Assembly (NCBI GenBank): GCA_028282885.1
Contig: JANQGX010000014.1
Span: 1 to 48,936 of the forward strand
DNA: 48,936 nucleotides
Reading direction: 5' to 3'
Origin: SAR324 cluster bacterium
GTDB lineage: Bacteria > SAR324 > XYD2-FULL-50-16
This document shows, piece by piece, positions 26,162-35,347 of this stretch. Within the stretch, counting starts at the first letter, position 1. Each line of letters starts with the position of its first letter. Below the pieces are notes generated by a model. It searched no databases. It was not told the origin of the DNA and saw only the letters and a list, made by a program, of their open reading frames with translations. A program made the position numbers and the translations under genes.

Positions 26162-27040
26162 TCATTCAATATTCTGAATCTGCTCCCTGATTTTTTCTAT
26201 TTCGCATTTCAGATCGACGCCAATACGGGTGACCTCAATATGATTGGCTTTGGAACAGATAGTATTAGCCTCTCGGTAGAGCTCCTGGATCAAAAAATCG
26301 AACTTCCTTCCCACGGGTTCGTTGGACTGCAGCAGATGATCAAATTGGGAGAGATGGGAACCGAAACGTTCAATTTCTTCAGTAATATCGGTGCGATCCA
26401 TATATAAACCTATCTCCTGCATGATTCTGGGATCATCCCGGCTGTAGGTTTGCTCCAGGTTTTCCAGGTTTTTCTTAAGTCTTCGACCGTGAGCTTCTAT
26501 GATTGCAGATCGATATTCCGGAATGCGTTCAATCAACTTCTTCAATTCTCCGATATGTGCAGCAATATCCTTGAACAGGGATTCTCCCTCACGACTCCGC
26601 ATCTCCAACAGCCCGTCAATTCCTTTTTCGAGGGCTGTGTCGAATAGGACTTCATAGTCTTCCGGGTTTTTCTCCTCCTGCTGATAGGCTAAGAGTCCTT
26701 TTACCTGAAGCAAATCTGCCATATTGACCTGCATCTCCTTTCCGGTATCCTGCTCGATAATCTTCACAATGGATTTCACATTTTCCCACACATTCGGATC
26801 TACAGATAGCCTTTCTTCGTGAATTTCATCGCCATTGAGTTGAAGGTTGATATCGACTTTTCCACGACTTACCCTCTGCCGGAGTTTCTTTTTCAGAGAA
26901 TCCTCCAGGTACTGAAACTGACGCGGAAGAAATACCCTTGCTTCCAGGAAGCGGTGGTTCACCGATCGAACCTCGACACTACATCTCAATTCCTGATAAT
27001 TGACTTCCCCCTTAAAATATCCTGTCATCGATTTAATCAT
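26162..27040 (-). CDS. yicC: YicC/YloC-family endoribonuclease
   Basis: The YicC family are RNA endonucleases; E. coli YicC acts in small-RNA turnover. The N-terminal signature is present (IKSMTGY, EVRSVNHRFLEARVFLPRQF, LRQRVSRGKVDINLQL) and the conserved C-terminal DUF1732 part ends with GRKFDFLIQELYREANTICSKANHIEVTRIGVDLKCEIEKIREQIQNIE. The 292-aa length is standard. AGGA lies 5 nt before ATG 27040. In other genomes yicC often precedes gmk; here the next minus-strand position is the convergent NMO-like gene, so that link is broken. Confidence 0.93.
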   Translation of the reverse strand: MIKSMTGYFKGEVNYQELRCSVEVRSVNHRFLEARVFLPRQFQYLEDSLKKKLRQRVSRGKVDINLQLNGDEIHEERLSVDPNVWENVKSIVKIIEQDTGKEMQVNMADLLQVKGLLAYQQEEKNPEDYEVLFDTALEKGIDGLLEMRSREGESLFKDIAAHIGELKKLIERIPEYRSAIIEAHGRRLKKNLENLEQTYSRDDPRIMQEIGLYMDRTDITEEIERFGSHLSQFDHLLQSNEPVGRKFDFLIQELYREANTICSKANHIEVTRIGVDLKCEIEKIREQIQNIE

Positions 27041-27121
27041 TGTTTTCCTATCGGTGATGATTAGACTTCATTGTAATGTTTTTCTCCTGAAAAGAATAAC
27101 AGCGGTATGGCCCGGTCAAAT

Positions 27122-29173
27122 TTATGATTCAGCCGTCCTGCTTAACATTTCGTAGGCTTCCTGGATTAATCGGGTTCTTCTGTCAGCCTCTTCCTTGACC
27201 CAGTTAAAATCGGAAGCACTATGTCTGTCGGGATGATATTCTTTCATTTTCTTTCTATAGGCTTGCTTTATCTCATCCCGGCTAGCTCCTTTAGGCACAC
27301 CGAGTATGGCATGATAATCCGGGGCTTTGTTTGCAGTTTCCTGTTTCTTTTCCTGTTTGGATTCCCTTTCAGCCTTTTTTCCTGTCTTTTCTTCCTGTTG
27401 TTTTTTTTCTTGGCTATCATAGCCAAAGCCAGCCTTTTTGCTTCCTTGGGCATCCAGTTTTTCGATAGTTGTCTGCAGCTTTTCCATTTCCGAAATGAAT
27501 TCGGCTAAATGGCTGTCGCTGAGCTTTGCCCGTTTTTCCATGGTGTTAAGCCTGGCAGTAATCTCCATCCAGGTATTCTTATATCTCCTTCCTTTGTCCC
27601 TTGCAGCAGCCTGATTCAGTCTCTTTCTGGTATCATCCAACAGATAGACGAATTTTCTGCGCAGATCCTCACCCTTCTCTTCTTTTTTACGTTTCTTTCC
27701 GGCCACTCCCCAAGATCCTTTTTTGACAGTCCCGGGCCTTCCTTTGTTGAACAACAGGGATTGATATCTCCAGAGGATAAAGCCAAGCAGGGCCATCAAC
27801 AGGATCAAGAACACCACTAGAAATACTTTTAACCAGGTGTCCCCCGAAAGTTTTTCGTCGACGCGGTCACGAAATCGAACCAGCTCCCTGTTTTCGGGAT
27901 TTCGTATCAGGGCATTATCCAGTATTATTTTTGCTGATTTATAGTTGCCCCTTTTATACTGGTCCCTTGCCGCTGCAATTGTATTACGAATTTCAATGGA
28001 CGTAAGCACCCTTCTTTTCAACTCCCTGGATTTACCATATTCAGGATCATCCAGGCGGATTTTCTTGATCAGTTCTAATGCGGCTTCATAATCCCCGTTG
28101 TCAGCTTCGATTTGCGCCAGATCAAGCAGGGTGTTGCGTTTTTTCCCGGGCAAAGGTGGTTGCTGGAGTGAAATCGCATCAGTCCCCGGTGAGGATTGCT
28201 CCAACTCTTCCGTTTCAATCCTGGCCCTGGACTTAAAGGTGTTTACTGACGAATAGACATTTCCAACAGAGGTCATGGTCATGGGCAGTACTTCGGGAGT
28301 TGCCCTGCCGCGCCGTAAGTCGTTTAGCGAGTATTTCTGGCCAATTGTCTCGCTCTTGCCGCGGGACAAAACCAACAGGTTTTCCTTGGGATCATCCAGG
28401 GCCACAGCCAGCAATTCCGCATCATCCTCAGGCTTATCCAATCTCAATTGATGTTTCACTTGTGCTGAAGCTGTATTCCAGAACACCAAATCATAGGAAC
28501 TATCAAGGGATATAAGCTCATCCTTACCGGGAGACTGAATGCCAACGATTTTTGATTTATGGCGGTTCAACTCAATCGGATCAAATCCGTTCCCCGAAGA
28601 TAGCATTAGAATTTTATTACTATTCTCCAGATTTACAGCGTAATCATTATCGGAAACTACAGTAATGGAATTGATTTTGCCCTCTTCCCAGGGAACGCTC
28701 AGGATTTTCTGCTGGGTTTTGCTCGCAGTATCCGTTTTGAACACATTGCTTTTAGTCGCCCAGACGATTTCATCATTCTCCGCATCGAAATAGGCCTGGA
28801 CAATCTCCCTGCCTTTGATCTTGGGTTGGAAGAAGAACAATTTCTGTTTATCGTCTATCAAGCGATAGACCAGCAATCTTTTTTTATCCGCCAGAAGAAG
28901 CTTTGATGGATCACGCAATGAAAACCGAATCGTGTGGGCTTTGAAATCCGGAATCTGCCATTGGGTGAGCATTCGCATCTCCCCTGTTTCGTGAATTCTG
29001 ACCCAGGTTTTGTTTTCCGAGTGAAACACCTTCACCAGATATTTGCCGTCGGGACTGAAAACAAAATAATTCTCCCCTTGAAAGACGCCCGGTCTGAAGT
29101 CATCGGACCTTATCTCGATGACTGGAAACATCGTAAGTGTTAAACATAAAATTAGAACTAGTTTTCTAACCAT
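27122..29173 (-). CDS. Transmembrane J-domain protein with periplasmic propeller/TPR-like region
   Basis: Domain order: signal-like helix (1-22), then about 300 residues of beta-propeller-like repeats (FVFSPDGKYLVKVF, LAVALDDPKENLLVLSRG), then a TPR-like helical stretch (about 345-440). A single transmembrane helix follows at about 450-470, then a strongly basic juxtamembrane segment, a Lys/Glu-rich region, and a C-terminal J domain (about 615-680). The HPD motif that stimulates DnaK is intact at 647-649. By the positive-inside rule the J domain is cytoplasmic and the large N-terminal half periplasmic. This could recruit DnaK to the membrane in response to a periplasmic ligand (inference). 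No clear ribosome site at ATG 29173. The gap to yicC is 81 nt. Confidence 0.75.
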   Translation of the reverse strand: MVRKLVLILCLTLTMFPVIEIRSDDFRPGVFQGENYFVFSPDGKYLVKVFHSENKTWVRIHETGEMRMLTQWQIPDFKAHTIRFSLRDPSKLLLADKKRLLVYRLIDDKQKLFFFQPKIKGREIVQAYFDAENDEIVWATKSNVFKTDTASKTQQKILSVPWEEGKINSITVVSDNDYAVNLENSNKILMLSSGNGFDPIELNRHKSKIVGIQSPGKDELISLDSSYDLVFWNTASAQVKHQLRLDKPEDDAELLAVALDDPKENLLVLSRGKSETIGQKYSLNDLRRGRATPEVLPMTMTSVGNVYSSVNTFKSRARIETEELEQSSPGTDAISLQQPPLPGKKRNTLLDLAQIEADNGDYEAALELIKKIRLDDPEYGKSRELKRRVLTSIEIRNTIAAARDQYKRGNYKSAKIILDNALIRNPENRELVRFRDRVDEKLSGDTWLKVFLVVFLILLMALLGFILWRYQSLLFNKGRPGTVKKGSWGVAGKKRKKEEKGEDLRRKFVYLLDDTRKRLNQAAARDKGRRYKNTWMEITARLNTMEKRAKLSDSHLAEFISEMEKLQTTIEKLDAQGSKKAGFGYDSQEKKQQEEKTGKKAERESKQEKKQETANKAPDYHAILGVPKGASRDEIKQAYRKKMKEYHPDRHSASDFNWVKEEADRRTRLIQEAYEMLSRTAES

Positions 29174-29261
29174 GGTTTATTCAGTCTATACACAGTTCTT
29201 ATCTGCTTCTGCTTTGGATTACGGATCGATGAATCCAGCTTGGAAGCAGGTGGACGAGTAG

Positions 29262-29903
29262 TCATGTTTTTGTTTTTATATAATAAACCGGATAACCCTT
29301 CCCCTTAAAAAGTGATTCAAACTCGGTTAATAGATTTTCTTGATGAAACTCGGATTGGTGCAGGTCTTCGGAGTAGTGTAAGATCTCCAGAAAATCCACG
29401 GAATTGATCAGGTCAACAGCAAATTCAAAATACTCCCGGTGATCGGTCTTGAAAACAAAGACTCCACCCGGCACCAGCAATCTTTTAACAGTTTCAAGAA
29501 ATCTCCTGCTGACCAACCTATGTTTTTGATGACGTGTCTTTGGCCATGGATCGGGAAAATTGATATGCAGTTCGCTGATTCTGTTTTCAGGTATCCAGGA
29601 CTCGATTTCCTCTGCCCTGGATTGGATCAGGCGGATGTTTGTCAATGCCTTTTTTTTAAACTTTATTGCCCCTTTGACCAATCGTTTAAATTTTAACTCA
29701 AACCCGATAAAATGGGATTCTGGTCTTATCTGAGCAAAATCTCTGAGAAAATTGCCGGCCCCGCAACCCAGATCGACGATCAAAGGATTTGGTGATTGGA
29801 TAAACTCCAGAAGGTCTCGGCTCTCCCTATCGTGTGAGGTGAAAACAATATCTTTATGCTCTTCCAGCTTTTCAACATATGGGTTCAGTTCCGGTCTAAA
29901 CAT
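29262..29903 (-). CDS. trmB: tRNA (guanine-N7)-methyltransferase
   Basis: TrmB makes m7G46 in the variable loop of tRNAs using S-adenosylmethionine. It shows the SAM-binding motif VDLGCGAGNF and the family signature INFPDPWPKTRHQKHRLV, with VFKTDHREYFE and the C-terminal TEFESLFKGKGYPVYYIK. The 213-aa length matches bacterial TrmB. ATG 29903 lacks a strong ribosome site. A possible small ORF precedes it by 57 nt. Confidence 0.94.
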   Translation of the reverse strand: MFRPELNPYVEKLEEHKDIVFTSHDRESRDLLEFIQSPNPLIVDLGCGAGNFLRDFAQIRPESHFIGFELKFKRLVKGAIKFKKKALTNIRLIQSRAEEIESWIPENRISELHINFPDPWPKTRHQKHRLVSRRFLETVKRLLVPGGVFVFKTDHREYFEFAVDLINSVDFLEILHYSEDLHQSEFHQENLLTEFESLFKGKGYPVYYIKTKT

Positions 29904-30448
29904 ACAATCGTACAGATCTATTGGTTATAAGTTCGGTAAAAACTGACTGTCCTCTAGAAATTATTGCCTTTCTCCGCGGCTATGTATAGCGTCTAATTCA
30001 ATATACTGATATTCTGCGGATTCGCACTGCATGTATGCTTTTTGAAGATAGTAAGGACTAAGATCCCCCAAATGTGAATCGAGACAGGGAGTCTTTTCCG
30101 ACTCGAATGGATCTTCATGCCATTCCTCTTCTGAAACAGAAATCCATGCAATTCTCAATCCAGTGCGGAGTTATCCGATATTCACAAATCAAATCCGGAA
30201 AACAGACTTTTTTGCAAAAAAGAACTTACATACAATTCGGCCACTACTGGTGGAAATGTTATCCAGCTTGAATGATTCCGAAAAAAGTGATATCTATAGC
30301 TTAATTAATTTTGGGCTTAATTCGGGTTTTATACCATTGATTCATCTTTACTTTAAGATCTCGCACTCTACATTCTCTTGGCAAAATCCAGGGCCGGTTG
30401 ACACACCATTTAATTCACAGGCAAACCGACATTCACATCCGCAGCGCT
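29904..30448. other. Divergent region between trmB and the GGDEF gene
   Basis: Apart from the doubtful minus-strand small ORF at 29961-30158, this 545-bp gap shows no gene. It has a small hairpin GAGTC-TTTTCC-GACTC (30089-30104). A consensus TTGACA at 30398-30403 lies upstream of the response-regulator gene, followed 17 bp later only by GCAAAC, a poor -10. Confidence 0.3.
29961..30158 (-). CDS. Possible small acidic protein upstream of trmB
   Basis: A 65-codon frame from TTG 30158, preceded in frame by a TAA stop. It is rich in Trp, Tyr, Glu and Asp, with the C-terminal part SPYYLQKAYMQCESAEYQY looking protein-like. There is no recognisable family and no good ribosome site, and the TTG start weakens the call. 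It could be a real small gene in the trmB transcript or chance. Confidence 0.25.
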   Translation of the reverse strand: MRIAWISVSEEEWHEDPFESEKTPCLDSHLGDLSPYYLQKAYMQCESAEYQYIELDAIHSRGERQ

Positions 30449-31837
30449 ATGGAAAAAACTAATATCCTGATAACAGATGACGATCCGGTAAGTCTGACTG
30501 TTTTGGAAAACATGTTGAAAAGGGAAGATCTGAATGTTGTCAGGGCAGAATCCGGGAAAGAGGCTTTGCAACTAGCGGATGAAACGGATTTTGCAGTTGG
30601 CCTGATAGATGTCCAAATGCCCGAAATGAACGGTTTCGAAACCGTGGAGAAGATCCGCAAAACCACACTCAACAGTGAACTACCGGTTATCTTTATATCC
30701 GCTGTCAGCAAAGACAAGGAATTTGTGCTCCAGGGGTATGAATCCGGGGCCGTGGATTATCTTATTAAACCTTTTGACAAATTCCAGCTCACCAGTAAAG
30801 TCAATATCTTCTGTAAGATCCACGAGCAGAAAAGACTTCTGGAAATCAAAAATGATCAGTTAGCATCCGTCAACATGCAATTGCAGTCAGAAATCAGCGA
30901 AAGAAAAACCGTTGAAAAGAAGCTAAAGGAGAGCGAAACCAAATACAGAAAACTCTTCGAAAAATCCAATGATGCTCTGCTGATCACGGATAAAACAAGA
31001 ATCCTGGATTGTAACACCGCGATGGTCGACCTTTTCAATTTTGAAAACAGAAGCGATCTTTTGAAAACCCATTTCTATGAGTTTTTCCCGGAAATTCAAC
31101 CCCATGGAGAGAGATCCGAAGATAAGCTCAACGGTATGATGGACATGGCCCTGAGAGAGGGTAGCCATAAGTTTGAAAGTGTCTGCCTGAGATCGGAAGA
31201 CGAGATTTTTTCCACAGAAATCCTGATGACGGCTATTCCAATCGGAAAAAAGACCGTTTTGCATACGGTCATCAGGGATATCACCAAACGCAAGGAGTCT
31301 GAGCAGAAACTAATATCACAGGCCATTCGGGATCCACTGACAAGTCTGTTCAATCGCAGGTATCTTGAAGAATCGCTGGAACGGGAATTGAGCAAAGCCC
31401 AACGTCACAATAATCCACTGGCCATCATCATGCTCGACGCAGACCACTTTAAGATGTTTAACGACACATATGGCCATCTGGCCGGAGATAAAATACTTCG
31501 CAATATGGGAAAACACCTGGTCAAATACTCCAGAAAGGAAGATATCGCCTGTCGTTATGGAGGAGAAGAGTTTGTGCTGGTCTTGCCGGATACGACTCTG
31601 AATGTTGCCACCCAAAGAGCCGAAGACCTCCGTTTGACCATCGAAGCCGGCAAAAAGATGAAATACAAACGACAGACCCTGCCCACCGTCACCATTTCTC
31701 TCGGAGTCGCCGTTTTTCCTGAGCACGGGAAAAAAGTCAATGAACTGATGAGTGCCGCCGATAAAGCGCTATACCAGGCGAAGGAACAGGGCAGAAACCA
31801 GATTGTTGTTGCCAAATCCAAATCCGGCAATGATTGA
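30449..31837 (+). CDS. Receiver-PAS-GGDEF response regulator (diguanylate cyclase)
   Basis: A two-component output protein likely to make cyclic di-GMP in the cytoplasm. From ATG 30449 the receiver domain spans about 4-120 with phospho-acceptor D54 (GLIDVQMPEMNGF) and the K of LIKPFD. A short coiled coil leads to a PAS domain (about 160-290, YRKLFEKSNDALLITD to VIRDITKRK). The GGDEF domain (about 300-455) has the active-site variant GGEEF at 371-375 and an intact inhibitory I-site RKED (362-365) five residues before it, so product feedback is expected. An in-frame TTG 17 codons upstream is less likely. No histidine kinase is adjacent. selU follows after 58 nt. Confidence 0.92.
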   Translation: MEKTNILITDDDPVSLTVLENMLKREDLNVVRAESGKEALQLADETDFAVGLIDVQMPEMNGFETVEKIRKTTLNSELPVIFISAVSKDKEFVLQGYESGAVDYLIKPFDKFQLTSKVNIFCKIHEQKRLLEIKNDQLASVNMQLQSEISERKTVEKKLKESETKYRKLFEKSNDALLITDKTRILDCNTAMVDLFNFENRSDLLKTHFYEFFPEIQPHGERSEDKLNGMMDMALREGSHKFESVCLRSEDEIFSTEILMTAIPIGKKTVLHTVIRDITKRKESEQKLISQAIRDPLTSLFNRRYLEESLERELSKAQRHNNPLAIIMLDADHFKMFNDTYGHLAGDKILRNMGKHLVKYSRKEDIACRYGGEEFVLVLPDTTLNVATQRAEDLRLTIEAGKKMKYKRQTLPTVTISLGVAVFPEHGKKVNELMSAADKALYQAKEQGRNQIVVAKSKSGND

Positions 31838-31895
31838 TCTGCCATCACTCGCATCATTTCCAGGTTGATTCTCAGCATAACCTGTCGTTACATCC

Positions 31896-32951
31896 ATGAA
31901 ACAAAATCTTCACAAGTCCGAAAATCCGCGCATTAAAGTCGAAAAATCCCGCGAGTTGGAAGACGGTTTATATATCGATGTTCGTTCACCTCGGGAGTTC
32001 GAGGCCGGTCATATTCCCGGCGCGGTTAATATACCCTTGCTGGAGAACAAGGAACAGGAGACAATCGGCATACTCTATAAAAACTTCGGCCAGGAGAAAG
32101 CGATCGAAAAAGGGTATGAACTCCTGGATCAAAAGCTGGAAAGTTTTTACCAGCTCTTTGAAGGGCTGCCAAAAGACAAGTCACTGGTTGTTTATTGTGC
32201 CAGGGGCGGAATGCGCTCCCAGGTTATTACCTCTCTCCTAAACCACCTTTCGTATCAGGCCCGGCAACTGGAAGGCGGCTATAAGTCGTTCCGCAATTGG
32301 ACACTCGATGAGCTGGAAACTTTCAAATTCAAACAACCTGTGGTACTTCATGGTAAAACCGGAGTCGGGAAAACCCTTGTCCTCAATAAACTGGCAAACT
32401 CACTCGACCTGGAAGGAATCGCCGACCATCGTGGTTCCCTGTTCGGAGGAATAGGCAAACTCCCGGTTACCCAGAAGAACTTCGAGGCGAATCTCCTGAA
32501 GCGCCTGCAGCATCTTGACAACAGCAGACCGATATTTATTGAAGGAGAGAGCAGGAAAGTGGGTGACGTCTCCATACCCGGCAATATCTTCACCCAGATG
32601 AGAAACGCAAAAGCGGTATTGCTGGAATCCTCTATGCCCGTGAGGGTGCAGAGAACCATAGACGAATACATTGGTCAACAACAAGAATCGATTGAACCGA
32701 TCAAGGAGACGATCCGGTTACTGGTAAAGGATCTGGGGCATAAGGCGGTTAATCGACTGATCCAAAGTATGGATAACGGAGAGTATGCGGAGTGCTTCGA
32801 ATATATACTTACGCACTATTATGACAAGAAATACAGCCACTCCATGAAAGGGCTCAGCTTTGACAGAACTTTTACAACAGACGATCAGGATCTGGTGGTT
32901 AAAGAACTGAATAATTACAGCATGGAACTGTCCATATCTCAATCATCGTGA
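31896..32951 (+). CDS. selU: tRNA 2-selenouridine synthase
   Basis: SelU (MnmH, YbbB) converts 2-thiouridine to 2-selenouridine at the wobble position of certain tRNAs, through a geranylated intermediate. The rhodanese domain (about 15-140: YIDVRSPREFEAGHIPGAVN) carries the catalytic Cys at C101 (VVYCARGGMRS). A P-loop domain follows (HGKTGVGKT, about residues 152-160), with the family blocks DLEGIADHRGSLFGGIG and FIEGESRKVGD. The 351-aa length is normal. It suggests the host makes selenophosphate, so selD would be expected elsewhere. lpxK begins 4 nt after its stop. Confidence 0.93.
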   Translation: MKQNLHKSENPRIKVEKSRELEDGLYIDVRSPREFEAGHIPGAVNIPLLENKEQETIGILYKNFGQEKAIEKGYELLDQKLESFYQLFEGLPKDKSLVVYCARGGMRSQVITSLLNHLSYQARQLEGGYKSFRNWTLDELETFKFKQPVVLHGKTGVGKTLVLNKLANSLDLEGIADHRGSLFGGIGKLPVTQKNFEANLLKRLQHLDNSRPIFIEGESRKVGDVSIPGNIFTQMRNAKAVLLESSMPVRVQRTIDEYIGQQQESIEPIKETIRLLVKDLGHKAVNRLIQSMDNGEYAECFEYILTHYYDKKYSHSMKGLSFDRTFTTDDQDLVVKELNNYSMELSISQSS

Positions 32952-32955
32952 TGCT

Positions 32956-34038
32956 ATGCCGTTTCTTAATTTTGAGTTAACCCTCGGAAAATCAACCATT
33001 TTCAAGTGGCTATTTCTTAAAGCCCTGAGTCTGTTGTACTCCCTCCTGATCAGGTGCTGGTTATCATTATACAAAACCGGTCTGAAGGTCGGTTATCAGC
33101 CTGCAAAACCTGTGATCTCAATTGGCAATATCACTGTCGGAGGCACTGGCAAAACCCCGATGATCAGTTGGTTTCTGGATTATCTGCAAGGGAAGGGCAT
33201 CAAATCTGGCGTGTTGACAAGAGGTTACAAAGCTGACGGCGAAAAATCAGTCCGGATATTGGATGCAAATGTCACCCAAACGGAACATCAGAAGAGATAT
33301 GGCGATGAACCCTGGCTTCTGCACCGGAGACACCCCCAACAATCTATCTTTATCTTTCCCGACCGTGCCCTATCTGCCAGACTCGCTGAAAAGGACGCAG
33401 ATCTCTTGCTGCTCGATGATGGCATGCAACATCTGAAACTGAAACGCGATCTGAATATCGTCTTAATCGACAGCCTATCCGCTATCGGAAATGGAGAGAT
33501 GATTCCACTGGGCCCTCTTAGAGAGCCACTTTCGGAATTAAAAAGGGCCGACATCATTCTCTACACCAGGACAAACATCGGTTCACCTGAAGGTGTCAAG
33601 AAGAGAATTCATCCATACCTCTCGAAGCAAACACTCCAGTTTGACGCTGCTTTTGAAGCACGAAGACTGGTGTCAGCGGTCACTAACGATGAAATAGATC
33701 CGATTGGAATCAAAAATCAAAAATGCCTGCTGTTTTCCGGTATCGGGAATCCAGGCTCATTGGAAGCAATTGTGCGCAATCTGGGTGGCATCATCGTCGA
33801 TCATCTGATCTTGGCTGACCATGATGAATACAATCAAAGCACCATAAACGAATTAAACGCTTTTCTCGCCAGATCAACAGTCAATTACGTTATCTGCACG
33901 GAAAAAGACTGGGTAAAATTGGAGAACGCAAAAAACCGGCCGGAAGCCTTCTGGTATTTTAAAATGGAAATGGTCCCCGAACCGGGGTTTATAGGAGCCA
34001 TATCGGAGTTCCTGAAGAAGAATCTACCGCAGCAATGA
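32956..34038 (+). CDS. lpxK: Tetraacyldisaccharide 4'-kinase
   Basis: LpxK phosphorylates the lipid A disaccharide at the 4' position on the inner face of the inner membrane, giving lipid IVA. The N-terminal hydrophobic helix (about 18-38) is the membrane contact. The P-loop is in ISIGNITVGGTGKTPM (about 54-69). Other family blocks are VLTRGYK, YGDEPWLL, LLLDDGMQHLKLKRDLNIVLID and PLGPLREPLSEL. It is 360 aa, slightly longer than the E. coli enzyme. Start ATG 32956 lies 4 nt after the selU stop, without a clear ribosome site, so coupling to selU is likely. Confidence 0.94.
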   Translation: MPFLNFELTLGKSTIFKWLFLKALSLLYSLLIRCWLSLYKTGLKVGYQPAKPVISIGNITVGGTGKTPMISWFLDYLQGKGIKSGVLTRGYKADGEKSVRILDANVTQTEHQKRYGDEPWLLHRRHPQQSIFIFPDRALSARLAEKDADLLLLDDGMQHLKLKRDLNIVLIDSLSAIGNGEMIPLGPLREPLSELKRADIILYTRTNIGSPEGVKKRIHPYLSKQTLQFDAAFEARRLVSAVTNDEIDPIGIKNQKCLLFSGIGNPGSLEAIVRNLGGIIVDHLILADHDEYNQSTINELNAFLARSTVNYVICTEKDWVKLENAKNRPEAFWYFKMEMVPEPGFIGAISEFLKKNLPQQ

Positions 34039-34089
34039 GCGAATCAGGTAACTCCGAAACTGTCTACCCATTATCCAACCTGTGGGAGT

Positions 34090-34881
34090 TTAAAAAACAA
34101 ACCAAAGGGGACTGACGTAGAATGGATCGTAATAGCTTTGGTAAGTGATCACCGAATGGGATTCCTGACCATCATTGTCATAATAGTCATTTGGATATTC
34201 GGAATTCTCATGCCGGAGATGCTCCTCTTCCAGATAGAGTTTCTGACTGAGCTTGGCGCCTTCCCGAATGACATCCTCGATGACAACTTCCCCCGTGATA
34301 TACTCCTCTTCGTCTGCCTCATAGGAAAGATCCTCAATCTGAATGGCCGTCTGGATAATCTCTTCGATCTGTTCCCAGATCAAACCACTGAGCAGATCAA
34401 ATTGCCAGTTGGCTTTTTCGGTGTCAAACCGTCCTTCTTTTAAAAAACTGAGAAAAACAAAATCGGCGGGATTGATCTTTTTGAACCAGGCAACAGCGAT
34501 TCTCAGGTCAACAAAGCGCTCCTGGTTTATGTAAGTTTCCCATTGCTCATCATCCAGTTCAAAAATCTTTTCAAAGGCAAATTCGCCTCTCTCAAGATCA
34601 ACGGCACAGAACAGGTCGAAATGGGCAAGATATTCCTCATAGCGTTGCTTAAGATTTTCGTATTTTTCAATTCCCTTTTGGGTTGGGCTGTAATAGTTGT
34701 TGTTATCCAGGGTCAGGTAGTCCCTTGACATCATATAGACGAAGAGTTTCTCCAAGTCCCTGTCAGCGTCTTCAAGCACAACAGAATACCGTTTGTTTCC
34801 ATTAAGCATGATATCCTGCAAAAAACCGGACGCATATTCTTTTCTTTGATCCTCCGAAATCGTAAAGTGCCTCTGCCCCAT
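34090..34881 (-). CDS. Acidic protein of unknown function
   Basis: I do not recognise this 263-aa protein. It is clearly coding: a strong ribosome site AAGGGGG sits 4 nt before ATG 34881. It is soluble, rich in Glu, Asp, Tyr and Phe, and ends in an aromatic tail (YYDPFYVSPLWFVF). The first 80 residues look like a compact alpha/beta unit (YSPTQKGIEKYENLKQRYEEYLAHFDLF); the middle is helical (WEQIEEIIQTAIQIEDLSYEADEEEY). It lies 53 nt downstream of moaE on the same strand, but there is no evidence for a molybdenum role. It converges on lpxK. Confidence 0.65.
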   Translation of the reverse strand: MGQRHFTISEDQRKEYASGFLQDIMLNGNKRYSVVLEDADRDLEKLFVYMMSRDYLTLDNNNYYSPTQKGIEKYENLKQRYEEYLAHFDLFCAVDLERGEFAFEKIFELDDEQWETYINQERFVDLRIAVAWFKKINPADFVFLSFLKEGRFDTEKANWQFDLLSGLIWEQIEEIIQTAIQIEDLSYEADEEEYITGEVVIEDVIREGAKLSQKLYLEEEHLRHENSEYPNDYYDNDGQESHSVITYQSYYDPFYVSPLWFVF

Positions 34882-34934
34882 TTTCCCCCTTTTTGTGTAA
34901 AAGCTCCCCCCTTAACGGGATTTATGCAGATTGA

Positions 34935-35345
34935 CTACGAGTTGGCTATCCACTCCTGCCTGCCATCACTCATGAACTCTTTTTTCCAGATGGGTACTAA
35001 TTCCTTGAGTCTGTCTATGGCAAAGTGGCAAGCGTTTATTGCGGCAGCACGATGGCCTGCAGAGACGGCTATTACCACGCTGGCTTCTTCCAACACCACC
35101 TTCCCGATACGATGAGTTATGGCGATCTTCTCAATATCGAATTTTTCCCTTGTCTCCTCGCCGATCTGCTCCATCATAGCCATCGACATGGAGTGATAGG
35201 CTTCATAGACCAGGTAATCAACCTTGTTGGTTCCGGTATAGTTTCTGGTGACTCCGACAAAAGTTGATATGGCCCCGGCCTTGGATGTTGAGACTTTCTT
35301 CAGGATCGCTTCCACGCTGATAGGATCGTTGACGATTTCAAACAT
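34935..35345 (-). CDS. moaE: Molybdopterin synthase catalytic subunit
   Basis: MoaE binds precursor Z (cPMP) and receives sulfur from MoaD thiocarboxylate to make molybdopterin. Family blocks are GAISTFVGVTRNYTG, LVYEAYHSMSMAMM, ITHRIGKVVLEEASVVIAVSAGHRAAAINACHFAIDRLKELVPIWKKE. The conserved lysines of PIWKKE are present. 136 aa is normal. GGAGGG lies 6 nt before ATG 35345 and the start is 2 nt after the moaD stop, matching the obligate two-subunit enzyme. Confidence 0.95.
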   Translation of the reverse strand: MFEIVNDPISVEAILKKVSTSKAGAISTFVGVTRNYTGTNKVDYLVYEAYHSMSMAMMEQIGEETREKFDIEKIAITHRIGKVVLEEASVVIAVSAGHRAAAINACHFAIDRLKELVPIWKKEFMSDGRQEWIANS

Positions 35346-35347
35346 GG

